Part shown: piece after piece, positions 53,291 through 64,000 of the stretch | Numbering within the stretch: the first letter of the stretch is position 1 | Layout of the letters: every line of letters starts with the position of its first letter | Assembly: GCF_904848625.1 (NCBI RefSeq) | Contig: NZ_CAJHCP010000004.1 | Span: 538,913 to 602,912 of the forward strand | Source of the DNA: Paraburkholderia metrosideri | GTDB taxonomy: Bacteria > Pseudomonadota > Gammaproteobacteria > Burkholderiales > Burkholderiaceae | Direction of reading: 5' to 3' | DNA: 64,000 nt | Made by a program: the position numbers and the translations under genes | The notes under the pieces: generated by a model | What the model was told of the DNA's origin: nothing | The model's input: only the letters and a program-made list of their open reading frames with translations | The model's database searches: none

Positions 53291-53610
53291 GAGCGATGCG
53301 CGAGGCATGAAACCGCGCGTCGTCCGAAATTAACCCCTACGACGATTCGGTGATTCAATCGTCGGGCGCCTGGCTTACGCTTCGTACTTCAGACAGCAGC
53401 AGCTTGAAACGAAGCGGGAAGGCGGACCTGGCGGCAGGAGCAGCGAAAACCGGCCAAGGCCACCCGGGTCATCCACGGAGCGACAAGCATGAGCGAAGCG
53501 AAACCCGAAGCTTTGCTGGTTCCGCTGTTCGCCGCGACCTGATGGCGCTGGCTGGGGGGCTCTAACACTGACGCGCCAACAGAAGAACACAGCTTCGACG
53601 GAGACGAAAC
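53291..53610. other. Intergenic region, nothing recognised
   Basis: I see no gene, terminator or obvious repeat in these 320 bases; the right end must carry the promoter of the hydrolase at 53611. Confidence 0.35.
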
Positions 53611-54429
53611 ATGGAACCCGCCACTCAAATTAGCGACGACACCCTCGACAACTTCGACGTCCACGGCGCGGCGCCGCTGCCTGCATCGAACGAAAGCGGA
53701 CATGTCGAGCACGACGCCGCGCGCATCTGGTACGCCGCCTACGGCGCGGGCGCACCGGTGATCCTGCTGCACGGCGGCCTCGGCAACAGCGGCAATTGGG
53801 GCTACCAGGTGCCGGCGCTGGCGGACGCGGGTTATCGCGTGATCGCAATCGACAGCCGCGGCCACGGCCGCAGCACACGCGACGCGCGTCCGTACAGCTA
53901 CGAGTTGATGGCGTCCGACGTGCTCGCCGTGATGGACACGCTGCGTATAGAGCGTGCCGCGATGGTGGGCTGGAGCGACGGCGCGTGCGTCGCGCTGATT
54001 CTCGGCGCGAGCGCGCCTGAGCGCGTGGCGGGCGTGTTCTACTTCGGCTGCAACATGGACCCGAGCGGCACGAAGGAATTCGTGTTGACGCCGGTTATCG
54101 AGCGATGTTTTAGCCGGCACACCAAAGACTACCGACAGCTTTCCGCGACGCCAGACGAGTTCGACGCCTTCGTCGCCGCCGTCAGCCACATGCAGAAGAC
54201 GCAGCCCAATTACTCTGCGCAAGATCTGGCGCGGATCAAGGTGCCGGTCACGGTCGCCCAGAGCGAGCACGACGAATTCATCAAACCAGAGCACGCCGAG
54301 CACATCGCCCGCAGCATCCCCGGCGCGGAGTTGCTCGCGCTGCCTGACGTCAGCCACTTCGCGCCGCTGCAAAGGCCGGCGCAGTTCAATCGCGCGGTGC
54401 TCGATTTTCTGCGCCGGATTCTTCCGTGA
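53611..54429 (+). CDS. Alpha/beta hydrolase
   Basis: 272 residues. The oxyanion-hole HGG is at 54-56 (LLHGGLGNSGNWGYQVPAL), IDSRGHGRS follows, the nucleophile is Ser122 in GWSDGA, the acid lies near QSEHDEFIKPEH, and the His is in LPDVSHFAPLQRP. The order fits esterase/haloperoxidase-type or ring-cleavage-product hydrolases. No operon partner is present. Confidence 0.9.
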   Translation: MEPATQISDDTLDNFDVHGAAPLPASNESGHVEHDAARIWYAAYGAGAPVILLHGGLGNSGNWGYQVPALADAGYRVIAIDSRGHGRSTRDARPYSYELMASDVLAVMDTLRIERAAMVGWSDGACVALILGASAPERVAGVFYFGCNMDPSGTKEFVLTPVIERCFSRHTKDYRQLSATPDEFDAFVAAVSHMQKTQPNYSAQDLARIKVPVTVAQSEHDEFIKPEHAEHIARSIPGAELLALPDVSHFAPLQRPAQFNRAVLDFLRRILP

Positions 54430-54834
54430 GACGCATTGAGGCGCGGTGGTGAGTCGCCACGCCGCGTCACGTTGACGCCCCTCCGCGGCAAAACCGCGCG
54501 TCAAGCCCTTAAAATTTCACGATGTGATAAGAACCCGCGCTTCGTAAAAAATCGTTGTGCGTGGCACAAACGCGGCATTTCGCAATGTCACCGGGCGTTG
54601 CATATCGTGAAATTAAAATTATAAGTATTTATTTTTAAACGATAATTTTTATAAAAGCGAAGCCTTTAACACCCACTTGCGCCCCCGGATGCTGACGTAG
54701 ACTCTTTTACAAGAGCCGACGCTTTACACGGTTGAGTTGATCGGAGGGCAGAAACACCGTCCGACCGGTCCCACAACCTGGGCAGGAAGCTGCCTCGGCA
54801 TGACGATTTCTAAATCGCAATTGGGAGATGAAAA
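54430..54834. other. AT-rich structured intergenic region
   Basis: The stretch 54598-54660 is strikingly AT-rich against a GC-rich genome and lies just right of nested inverted repeats (54513-54614). It could be a promoter/UP-element region, a nucleoid-protein site or the 5' part of a structured RNA leading to the small gene at 54835. Confidence 0.45.
54513..54614. repeat. Nested inverted repeats
   Basis: An 11-bp exact inverted repeat, AATTTCACGAT (54513-54523) with ATCGTGAAATT (54604-54614), encloses 80 bases. Inside is a second hairpin, TTGTGC-GTG-GCACAA (54555-54569). There is no T-run, so it is not a simple terminator. Confidence 0.5.
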
Positions 54835-55065
54835 ATGAAAGGCTTTCGCTTTGGATCGACCCAGGGAGCGTTCTACATTTTGCCGGGACAAGACGGTTGG
54901 GAGGCAACCTACGGCAATGAGACACTCGGTGAATTCAACAGCCCGCAACAGGCTGCCGACGACCTCGCGCGCGGCGTGACCTGCCCGCATCTGTCGGAAG
55001 GCGACGATACGTCGATGCTTGAAATTCCCGAGAAGCTCGCGGACTGGGAAATCGTTCACGTTTGA
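54835..55065 (+). CDS. Small conserved-looking hypothetical protein
   Basis: 76 residues with GGGAGA seven bases before the ATG, so translation is likely. The sequence is acidic and soluble, with Trp/Tyr-containing strands (QGAFYILPGQDGWEATYGNETLGEFNSPQQAADDLARG) that look like a small beta-beta-alpha module. No signal peptide or known motif is visible. It faces icd convergently, and a terminator lies between. I do not recognise a family and infer no function. Confidence 0.7.
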   Translation: MKGFRFGSTQGAFYILPGQDGWEATYGNETLGEFNSPQQAADDLARGVTCPHLSEGDDTSMLEIPEKLADWEIVHV

Positions 55066-55114
55066 TGGCGAGCATGACAGCTGGCCTCGTTGATGTGAAT
55101 GCAGATGTGGACGT

Positions 55115-55150
55115 AAAAACGACAATGGCGCTCAGGAGCGCCATCGTCGT
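55115..55150 (-). terminator. Terminator of icd
   Basis: On the minus strand ACGAC-G-ATGGCGCTC pairs with GAGCGCCAT-T-GTCGT (one mismatch, tiny loop) and is followed by TTTTT. It lies about 70 bases past the icd stop codon. Confidence 0.82.
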
Positions 55151-55217
55151 GTTGACTGCTTACTTCAGTGCGAATTGCGTCGCGGCTTCAGTCGCAGCAG
55201 CTGCCAGCTTGAGCGTA

Positions 55218-57850
<2,633 letters not shown>

Positions 57851-58765
57851 TCAGCTCTCCGCCGCGTCGAGCATCGCGGGAATCTCCGCGACCAGCGCAT
57901 CGATCGCGCAGCGCGTCTTCAGCGCGAGATAACGGCTCTTCGGCCACACCACGTGGATTTCCTGTGACGGCCGGAAGCAGTTCTCCATCACAGTCACGAG
58001 TTCGCCGCTTCGCTCATAACGTGCGAGTAGCCAGCTCGGCAACCACGCCAACCCGAAGCCGGCGAGAGCGGCATCGACAATCCCCTGCATGTCGTCGAAC
58101 CCCAGTTGCGGCTGGACCTGCGCGCGGCGGATCTGGCCGTCCGTATCGACCACGTCCCAAGGCTGGGCCGCGCCTGCACGCAAATAAGCAACCACCGTGT
58201 GTCCGCGCAAATCCTCGACATTGCGCGGCGTGCCGTGCCGCGCCAGATACGCCGGCGATGCGCCGATACTCGCGTGCTGCACGCCAAGACTGCGCGCCGC
58301 GAGGCTCGTGCTGTCGGCCAATGGACCCACGCGCACAACGAGATCGAAGCCTTCCTCGATGACATCGACAAAACGGTCGGTAATCGAAATGTCGATCTTC
58401 AGTTGCGGATGTTGGCGCGCAAGTCCCATCAGCACCGGCGCGACGCAATGGTGACCGAAGGCCTGCGGCACGCTGACCCGCAAACGCCCCTTGGGCTCAC
58501 GCCGGCCTGAGTCGAGATCGGCTTCGGCGGCTTCGAGTTCGGCGAGCGCGCGGACGCAGCGGTCGTAATAAGCCTGCCCGTCTTCGGTCAGACTCTGGCT
58601 GCGCGTCGTGCGATTGAGCAGGCGCACGCCGAGCCGCTTCTCGAGCCGCACGATGACCTTGCCAACCGCCGAACGCGTCAGATGCATGCGCTCGGCCGCC
58701 AGCGCAAAGCTACCCGTTTCGACGACGCGCACGAACGTCGTCACGCCATCAAGCATGTCGCTCAT
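57851..58765 (-). CDS. LysR family transcriptional regulator
   Basis: 304 residues starting MSDMLDGVTTFVRVVETGSFALAAERMHLTRSAVGKVIVRLEKRLGVRLLNRTTRSQSLTEDG, a CrgA-like LysR HTH, and a sensor domain beginning GRLRVSVPQAFGHHCVAP. It is divergent from the DHA2 exporter at 58893 with 127 bases between, and presumably controls it. Confidence 0.92.
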   Translation of the reverse strand: MSDMLDGVTTFVRVVETGSFALAAERMHLTRSAVGKVIVRLEKRLGVRLLNRTTRSQSLTEDGQAYYDRCVRALAELEAAEADLDSGRREPKGRLRVSVPQAFGHHCVAPVLMGLARQHPQLKIDISITDRFVDVIEEGFDLVVRVGPLADSTSLAARSLGVQHASIGASPAYLARHGTPRNVEDLRGHTVVAYLRAGAAQPWDVVDTDGQIRRAQVQPQLGFDDMQGIVDAALAGFGLAWLPSWLLARYERSGELVTVMENCFRPSQEIHVVWPKSRYLALKTRCAIDALVAEIPAMLDAAES

Positions 58766-58892
58766 ACCTTCACCCTATTGATTCCCTGAAGGACGCACTG
58801 CTCGGATTTTCATGCGCCAATGGGGACATTTATTCCCTCTATATTACCTACTCATTGATGGCGAATGCCATCGCACTCGAAGGTAAGAATCC

Positions 58893-60599
58893 ATGTCCAG
58901 TCATCTGAACGCGCCGCCAACGCGCGATGAACGCGCACGCGCGGAACCTGCTCCGGCAACCTCGGAAATTGAGCCGGCGCGGCGCGCGGCCGATACGCAA
59001 CACGTGACGACGAGCCAAGCGGCCTCTTCATCGCGCGTGTTGGGTATTCAACGCAACACCCTCGCACTGGGCGCGATTTGCCTCGCATCGCTGATGTTCG
59101 GCCTCGAAATTTCCAGCGTGCCGGTGATTCTGCCCACGCTCGAACACGTGCTGCACGGCGACTTCAAAGGTATGCAGTGGATCATGAACGCGTACACGCT
59201 AGCCGTGACGACCGTCCTGATGGCAACCGGCACACTCGCGGACCGGTTCGGCCGACGTAAGGTTTTTGTGATCGGCATCGCGTTGTTCGGCGTGACGTCG
59301 CTGATCTGCGGCCTCGCGCAAAGCGTGCCGACGTTGATCGCCGCGCGTCTGCTGCAAGGCGCGAGCGGCGGCGCAATGCTGATCTGTCAGGTCGCCGTGC
59401 TCTCGCACCAGTTCAGCAGCGGTCCCGAACGCGCGCGCGCATTCAGCGCGTGGGGGATTATCTTCGGCATCGGGCTCGGTTTCGGACCGATCATCGGCGC
59501 GATGATCGTGGCGGTGTCGGGCTGGCAGTGGGTGTTCTGGGTGCACGCACTGCTCGCGGCCGTCACGTTGATGCTGGTGTTTGGCGGCGTGCAGGAATCG
59601 CGCGATCCGCACGCGCATACGCTCGACATCGCGGGCATTGTCACGCTCTCGCTCGCGGTCTTCGGCCTCGTGTATTTCATCACGCAGGTTCCGGATCTCG
59701 GCCTCATGAACCGTCGCGCACTGTTCATTCTCGTGGCGATGGCGCTCGCGTTCGTGGCCTTTCTCTGCGCGGAGAAATTCAACGTGCGTCCCATGTTCGA
59801 TTTCTCCGTGTTCCGGATTCCGCAGTTTTCGGGCGCGCTAATGGGCTCCGCCGGCATGAACTTCAGCTTCTGGCCGTTCATGATCTATCTGCCAATCTAT
59901 TTCCAGATCGCGCTCGGCTACGACAGTGTCGACGCAGGCGTTGCGTTGCTCGCCTACACGCTGCCGACGTTGCTGTTCCCGCCGCTCGGTGAACGGCTCA
60001 TCGTGCGTTACGGTTCGGGAATCGCGATACCTGTGGGCCTGTTGACGATCGCAGTCGGCTTCCTGTTGATGCGATTCGGCAGCAGCGCCGCGCATCCGGG
60101 CGTGGCCAGCATGCTGCCCGGTTGTATCGTTGCGGGCGCCGGTCTCGGCCTCACCAACACGCCGGTGACCAATACGACGACCGCAGCAGTGCCGGCGCAG
60201 CGCGCGGGAATGGCGTCCGGCATCGACATGAGCGCACGCATGATCACGCTCGCGATCAACATTGCGTTGATGGGCGCGATCCTGGTCGGCGGGATTCTTT
60301 TTCATCTGAAAGCGAATTTGCCGAACACGTTTGGTCCGGCGGAACTCGGCAGCCTTGCCCAGAAGATCGCCGCGGGTAATCTCAGCGCGATCAGGACAGA
60401 AGCGCCTGCGTTCGCGCAGATCGACGCGTCTGGAAGCCTCGTTCATGCTGCATTGATGCGGGGTTTCGGCTGGGTGATGCTGTATGGCGGAGTCGGCGTA
60501 GCGGTGCTTGCGGTGCTGAGCTTCGTGATTTCCGGGAGGGGGTCGAGAAGGCTGGAAAACGCGGAAACGCAGCAAGCCGCGCGCTGCGATTCCTGCTGA
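58893..60599 (+). CDS. MFS multidrug-type transporter (DHA2 family)
   Basis: 568 residues with about 14 helices after a 45-residue hydrophilic N-terminal extension. Family motifs include SVPVILPTLEHVL, MATGTLADRFGRRKVFVIGIALFG, LLQGASGGAMLICQVAVLSHQF and GIIFGIGLGFGPIIGAMIV. The usual LDxTIVNVALP is changed to LEISSVPVILPTL, which is unusual for DHA2 proteins. It likely exports a toxic compound sensed by the divergent LysR protein. Confidence 0.9.
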   Translation: MSSHLNAPPTRDERARAEPAPATSEIEPARRAADTQHVTTSQAASSSRVLGIQRNTLALGAICLASLMFGLEISSVPVILPTLEHVLHGDFKGMQWIMNAYTLAVTTVLMATGTLADRFGRRKVFVIGIALFGVTSLICGLAQSVPTLIAARLLQGASGGAMLICQVAVLSHQFSSGPERARAFSAWGIIFGIGLGFGPIIGAMIVAVSGWQWVFWVHALLAAVTLMLVFGGVQESRDPHAHTLDIAGIVTLSLAVFGLVYFITQVPDLGLMNRRALFILVAMALAFVAFLCAEKFNVRPMFDFSVFRIPQFSGALMGSAGMNFSFWPFMIYLPIYFQIALGYDSVDAGVALLAYTLPTLLFPPLGERLIVRYGSGIAIPVGLLTIAVGFLLMRFGSSAAHPGVASMLPGCIVAGAGLGLTNTPVTNTTTAAVPAQRAGMASGIDMSARMITLAINIALMGAILVGGILFHLKANLPNTFGPAELGSLAQKIAAGNLSAIRTEAPAFAQIDASGSLVHAALMRGFGWVMLYGGVGVAVLAVLSFVISGRGSRRLENAETQQAARCDSC

Positions 60600-60737
60600 A
60601 GCGACGCGCCGTTATGTGCCCGAGCTTCAGACCGCGGTGCGCGAGATGATCGACGTGCTGGAAGCGGAGGCTACCGCCGGCACTCCGCAGTAAAGATACG
60701 AGCGGTGCGTGAGCAGGGTTTGCGATTTTCCGGCGCC

Positions 60738-61409
60738 TCACCGCCGACGCACGTTGCTGCCGCAATACTCAGGTCTCGCCACCCCGCGATGACTCGCGGC
60801 GAGACACTCAGCGCAATGTCTCTCCGCTTCGCGCACCATGAAATGCACCTGCGTTTGCGAGACCTTGAGCGCACGCGCCGTGCTTTGCAGCGTTTCCTCA
60901 CGCACACGCACCATTTCGAAGGCGGCACGGCTACGCGGCGACAATTGCTCCAGCGCGTTGCAGACATGTTGCAACGCGTCCCGTGCGACGAGCGCGGCTT
61001 CGAGCGACGGCGCATGCAGGTCGTCTGCGTCAGCGCAAGAGGTGTGCTCGGCGCCGCTTTCCTGGCTCTGTCGACGGCAAACATCGATCGCCGCGTTATG
61101 CACCATGCGAGTCACGTAGGCGACCGGCTGACGCACGGCATCCTGATGCCGGAAGTCCACGAGCCTGATGAAGACATCGTGAACCACGTCCTCGGCGAGA
61201 TCCGCACAACCTGTCAGCTCCTGAGCCACTTGAACAAGCGCGGGCCGGTTGTCGATCAGCACATCGAGCAAGGCGCCCTTCTCCCACGCCCCGCCGACAG
61301 ACGCGCCGCGCGTACGCCGCGTGACGGAAGTACGGGCGCGCCCGGCATTGAGAACCGGCTTCGGCGGTACCGCTGTTGAAGGCTCCTGGCGGACCAATAC
61401 CTCAGCCAT
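60738..61409 (-). CDS. ECF sigma factor, FecI/OrbS-like (iron-starvation type)
   Basis: 223 residues with sigma region 2 (CADLAEDVVHDVFIRLVDFRHQDAVRQPVAYVTRMVHNAAIDVCRR) and region 4 (LEQLSPRSRAAFEMVRVREETLQSTARALKVSQTQVHFMVREAERH). A 45-residue basic N-terminal extension precedes region 2. The upstream Fur box predicts expression when iron is low. There is no FecR-like anti-sigma gene, receptor or siderophore cluster next to it in the window, so its targets lie elsewhere. Confidence 0.88.
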   Translation of the reverse strand: MAEVLVRQEPSTAVPPKPVLNAGRARTSVTRRTRGASVGGAWEKGALLDVLIDNRPALVQVAQELTGCADLAEDVVHDVFIRLVDFRHQDAVRQPVAYVTRMVHNAAIDVCRRQSQESGAEHTSCADADDLHAPSLEAALVARDALQHVCNALEQLSPRSRAAFEMVRVREETLQSTARALKVSQTQVHFMVREAERHCAECLAASHRGVARPEYCGSNVRRR

Positions 61410-61458
61410 GAATTCGCTCCCGATGTTTTCAAAGGACAGGGCGTCAATTTAACGTAAA

Positions 61459-61474
61459 CGCGAATCATTCTCAA
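61459..61474 (-). promoter_or_regulatory. Fur box upstream of ECF sigma gene
   Basis: Read on the minus strand, TTGAGAATGATTCGCG resembles the classical Fur half-site series (GATAATGATAAT). It is 50 bases upstream of the sigma gene start, a normal distance for overlap with the promoter. Confidence 0.65.
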
Positions 61475-61830
61475 CAATGACTTGTTGGGCCTGGGTGCCT
61501 CTGAGTTGCTTCCGCTTGGTTTTCACCTGGATCCCTGTGGGGAGTCGCGACAATCGGAATGGCCGATCAGCGACGAATCACGGCATTACTCGCGGTGCAT
61601 TGCTTCGTCGCCCGCGACTGCATGCGAGGTGCAGCAAATCGACCCGAATCTGGTACAACTGAAGGCTGACCGGATGTGTTCGCATCGGTCGGCGCAAGAC
61701 TGCAAACCTTTCCGCCAGTTGTCATACCGTGCGCCGCCTGCTTCGTATCCAGCAAAGCGGACGGGTTCGATGCGCCAAAAAATGCGGTCGCCGCGACTCA
61801 GCCTCGCGACGACGATCTGTATAACCCGGG

Positions 61831-61846
61831 TACGTACGTACGTACG
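61831..61846. promoter_or_regulatory. (TACG)4 tract at the putative transcription start
   Basis: Four perfect TACG copies contain a 14-bp self-complementary core. A -10-like TATAAC lies at 61820-61825, so the tract would cover the start site of the monooxygenase/dehydrogenase operon, a typical place for a repressor. Confidence 0.4.
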
Positions 61847-61879
61847 AACGTCGACCGACCCGCCTTGATGGAGTGATAG

Positions 61880-62188
61880 ATGGCTGATGCTTACCTGCAG
61901 GTGATCGCGCATTTCTACGCTAAACCCGGCAACGGTGACGCGCTCGTGGCACCGCTCACGGAACTGGCCGCGGCGACCCGCACCGAGCCCAGCAACCTGT
62001 ATTACGAATTCTTCCGCTCGCCGCTCGCCCCGGATCACTTCGTGATCCTGGAGAAGTATCGCGATGCCAACGGTCTCACTGCACATCGCGAGACCGAGCA
62101 TTTTCAGCGCCTCGGCTTCGGCACCATCATTCCGCTGCTCGAGCGGCGCGAAGTGTCGAGCCACATGGTGCCAGGAGACTCGGCATGA
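61880..62188 (+). CDS. Antibiotic biosynthesis monooxygenase (ABM) domain protein, quinol monooxygenase-like
   Basis: 102 residues, a single dimeric alpha/beta-barrel (ABM) domain: YLQVIAHFYAKPGNGDALVAPLTELAAATRTEPSNLYYEFFRSPLAPDHFVILEKYRDANGLTAHRETEHFQRL. GGAG precedes the ATG by 8 bases. Homologues such as YgiN oxidise quinols or act as heme- or polyketide-modifying oxygenases without cofactors. Its stop overlaps the start of the Fe-alcohol dehydrogenase (ATGATGA), so the two work in one pathway. Confidence 0.9.
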   Translation: MADAYLQVIAHFYAKPGNGDALVAPLTELAAATRTEPSNLYYEFFRSPLAPDHFVILEKYRDANGLTAHRETEHFQRLGFGTIIPLLERREVSSHMVPGDSA

Positions 62189-63348
62189 TGAACACCTTCA
62201 GGTTTCAAACCGTTCCGACGATGGTCGTCGAGTTCGGCGCGGCGCGCCGCCTCGGCGCCTTGTTGCGCGGACAATTTCCCGCGCTGACGCGCGTGTGCGT
62301 GGTCACCGATGGTTTTCTGCACAAGAGCGGCCTGTTGAACCCCGCGCTTGCCGATCTTGCGGCGCACGGCTGGGACCCGATCGTCATCGACGACGTGATC
62401 GCCGATCCCCCCGAACATATCGTGCTCGAAACGACCTCGCGGGCGCGGCAGGCCGGCGCGGAAATCGTGCTGGGGCTGGGCGGCGGATCGTCGATGGACG
62501 TCGCGAAGCTGATCGCCGTGCTCGCTCCGCAGCAACAGCAGGCGCTCAGCGAGATGTATGGCGTGAACAAGGTTTCGGTATCGCGTCTGCCGCTCGTGCA
62601 AATGCCGACGACGGCGGGCACGGGTTCGGAAGTGACGGCCGTGTCGATCGTGACGGTGGGCGAAGCGAAGAAGATGGGCGTGGTCGCACCGCAACTGATC
62701 GCCGATCTCGCGATTCTCGACGCGGAACTCACGCTCGGTCTGCCGGTGGCGGCGACGGCAGCGACTGGCATCGACGCGATGGTGCATGCGATCGAGGCGT
62801 ACACGTCTGTGCATCTGAAGAACCCGATCTCCGACATGCTCGCGGTGAAGGCGCTCGATCTGCTGTCGCGCAATCTGTTGCGTGCCTGCGAAGATGGCCA
62901 GAATCGCAACGCTCGCGAAGCGATGCTGCTCGGCGCGACCTTTGCGGGCCAGGCGTTTGCCAATTCGCCGGTCGCTGCGGTGCATGCGTTGGCTTATCCG
63001 GTTGGCGGCATTTATCACGTACCGCATGGTCTTTCGAATGCGCTTGTATTGCCGCATGTGCTGCGCTTTAACGCCGACGCGGCGGCTCATCTCTACGCGG
63101 AACTCGCGGACGTGGTGGTGCCTGGTGTGACGGGGAGTATCGAGAGCAAGACGATGGCGTTGATCGAGCGGCTCGAACAGATGATTGCTGCAACCGCGAT
63201 TCCGGCGAGACTACGCGATGTAGGGATCGCGCGTGACGGCCTCGAACGCATGGCCAGCGATGCAATGTTGCAGACGCGGCTGCTGGTGAATAATCCGCGA
63301 CCGGTGAGCGAAGAGGACGCGTTGGGGATTTATCTCGCGGCGTTTTAA
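62185..63348 (+). CDS. Iron-containing alcohol dehydrogenase family protein
   Basis: 387 residues (ATG 62185 or 62188). It has the NAD-binding LGLGGGSSMDVAKLI and PTTAGTGSEVT, and the four metal ligands Asp197, His201 (GIDAMVHAIEAY), His267 and His281 (HALAYPVGGIYHVPHG). The family covers alcohol dehydrogenases, lactaldehyde reductase and maleylacetate reductase. Coupling to a quinol monooxygenase-like gene would suit maleylacetate or aldehyde reduction in aromatic catabolism, but the substrate is not determined. Confidence 0.92.
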   Translation: MMNTFRFQTVPTMVVEFGAARRLGALLRGQFPALTRVCVVTDGFLHKSGLLNPALADLAAHGWDPIVIDDVIADPPEHIVLETTSRARQAGAEIVLGLGGGSSMDVAKLIAVLAPQQQQALSEMYGVNKVSVSRLPLVQMPTTAGTGSEVTAVSIVTVGEAKKMGVVAPQLIADLAILDAELTLGLPVAATAATGIDAMVHAIEAYTSVHLKNPISDMLAVKALDLLSRNLLRACEDGQNRNAREAMLLGATFAGQAFANSPVAAVHALAYPVGGIYHVPHGLSNALVLPHVLRFNADAAAHLYAELADVVVPGVTGSIESKTMALIERLEQMIAATAIPARLRDVGIARDGLERMASDAMLQTRLLVNNPRPVSEEDALGIYLAAF

Positions 63349-63607
63349 ATACCGCGTTGCTGCGTGCAGGGCTGCTGGTTGGTGGACGATGGCCCTGCAC
63401 TGTTACGCATAACTCGAACGTTACGTAGCACGGCGCGGAACACGGCCTGGTCGTCGCTTGAAAAATCTCGTTTTTTGCGCTGGATATTCCTTACATTTTA
63501 TTATTTTCAGAACAATTCTTTGTCAATCATTGAATTGACGCCATAAAACACATTTGGCGTGCAATTTGCATCGATGTGCCCATCAACAGTCGTTCAACGG
63601 GGACATC

Positions 63608-64000
63608 ATGCAAAACTTTGCCGGTCGGACAGCCATCGCTGTGGCGACATCTACGCTGCTCGCACTCTACGGTTGCGGGTCCACGCTTACCACGCCTAAT
63701 ACCGGACTGGGAGGGGGCAATCTTTCGGGTACTTCGGGTACTTCGGGTACTTCGGGTACTTCGGGTACTTCGGGTACTTCGGGTACTTCAGGTACGTCGG
63801 GTACGTCGGGTACGTCGGGTACGTCGGGTACGTCGGGTACGTCGGGTACGTCGGGTACGTCGGGTACGTCGGGTACGTCGGGTACTTCAGGTACTTCAGG
63901 TACTTCAGGTACTTCAGGTACTTCAGGTACTTCAGGTACTTCAGGTACTTCAGGTACTTCAGGTACTTCAGGTACTTCAGGTACTTCAGGTACTTCAGGT
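63608..64000 (+). CDS. Lipoprotein with collagen-like (Gly-Thr-Ser)n repeat (partial)
   Basis: The ATG at 63608 opens a frame of 131 codons to the window end. The signal peptide ends in a lipobox (LLALYGCG), predicting lipidation at the Cys. A short Gly-rich linker leads at residue 41 into 30 uninterrupted Gly-Thr-Ser triplets. The strict Gly every third residue is the collagen-like pattern, although proline is absent. Burkholderia carries several surface proteins with such tracts. What follows the repeat is unknown. Confidence 0.8.
   Translation, partial: MQNFAGRTAIAVATSTLLALYGCGSTLTTPNTGLGGGNLSGTSGTSGTSGTSGTSGTSGTSGTSGTSGTSGTSGTSGTSGTSGTSGTSGTSGTSGTSGTSGTSGTSGTSGTSGTSGTSGTSGTSGTSGTSG
63728..64000 (+). 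repeat. 9-bp tandem repeat encoding Gly-Thr-Ser (30 copies and continuing)
   Basis: Copies occur in blocks by codon choice: six GGTACTTCG, one GGTACTTCA, ten GGTACGTCG, then at least thirteen GGTACTTCA. The protein is identical throughout. Blocks of one synonymous form indicate growth by slippage or unequal exchange of neighbouring copies. Copy number should vary between strains, and changes of whole 9-bp units keep the frame. Confidence 0.97.

Larger units (their letters stand above)
61410..61879. other. Divergent control region of sigma factor and quinol monooxygenase genes
   Basis: 470 bases holding the Fur box near the sigma gene and the (TACG)4 palindrome near the monooxygenase gene. 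I see no supported gene between them. Confidence 0.5.

Noticed and set aside
63728..64000. CRISPR-like or satellite array
   Set aside because: The 9-bp units have no spacers and stay in frame after a signal peptide, so this is coding repeat.

Overview
The window reads as chromosomal DNA of a Burkholderiaceae bacterium, most likely Paraburkholderia or Burkholderia. It is GC-rich and densely coded. It has many LysR regulators, OmpC-type porins and MFS transporters, a monomeric NADP isocitrate dehydrogenase, and short catabolic operons each divergent from its own regulator. I see no transposase, integrase, rRNA, tRNA or CRISPR array. This is accessory metabolism in an apparently stable backbone.

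Left part (1-31 kb): a flavin monooxygenase cut by the window edge and an AraC/SDR pair. A sulfur-scavenging block follows (porin 4040; AtsK-type alkylsulfatase 5400; ABC binding protein and two permeases to 9574); the porin and the atsK operon carry the same promoter-proximal sequence. After RcnB-like, GST and LysR genes comes a leftward five-gene operon (17139 to 12224) behind a near-perfect Fur box: PepSY membrane protein, DUF2271 protein with a flavinylation motif, DUF4198 protein, ApbE and a membrane-anchored diflavin reductase. It looks like an iron-starvation extracytoplasmic flavin electron-transfer system. Next are MarR/M20/MFS, BON, AhpD/MarR, a PPP phosphatase, a PRC-barrel protein, an LRR-protein kinase translationally coupled to an orphan periplasmic sugar-binding protein, Ogt, and LysR/hydrolase/SDR.

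Middle (31-47 kb): a gene-poor AT-richer stretch (31397-32362) with a strong orphan terminator, which suggests a small RNA. Then a porin, LysR/NmrA/intradiol dioxygenase, a PRISE-like SDR, IclR/MFS/type II dehydroquinase-like protein (with substituted active-site residues), a DHA2 exporter, and the D-glucarate operon gudP-gudD-kdgD (leftward) divergent from a FadR-type regulator.

Right part (47-64 kb): a broken TetR gene, LysR, an Old Yellow Enzyme, an MFS/LysR pair separated by a roughly 28-copy array of 10-11 bp units, an alpha/beta hydrolase, a structured AT-rich intergenic region with a 76-residue orphan, icd, LysR/DHA2 exporter, a Fur-box-preceded orphan ECF sigma factor, a quinol monooxygenase/iron-alcohol dehydrogenase pair behind a (TACG)4 palindrome, and a lipoprotein whose (Gly-Thr-Ser)n repeat runs off the right end.

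The best candidates for under-described biology are the LRR-kinase/periplasmic-binding-protein pair, the Fur-controlled flavinylation operon, the 10-bp array and the orphan small RNA.
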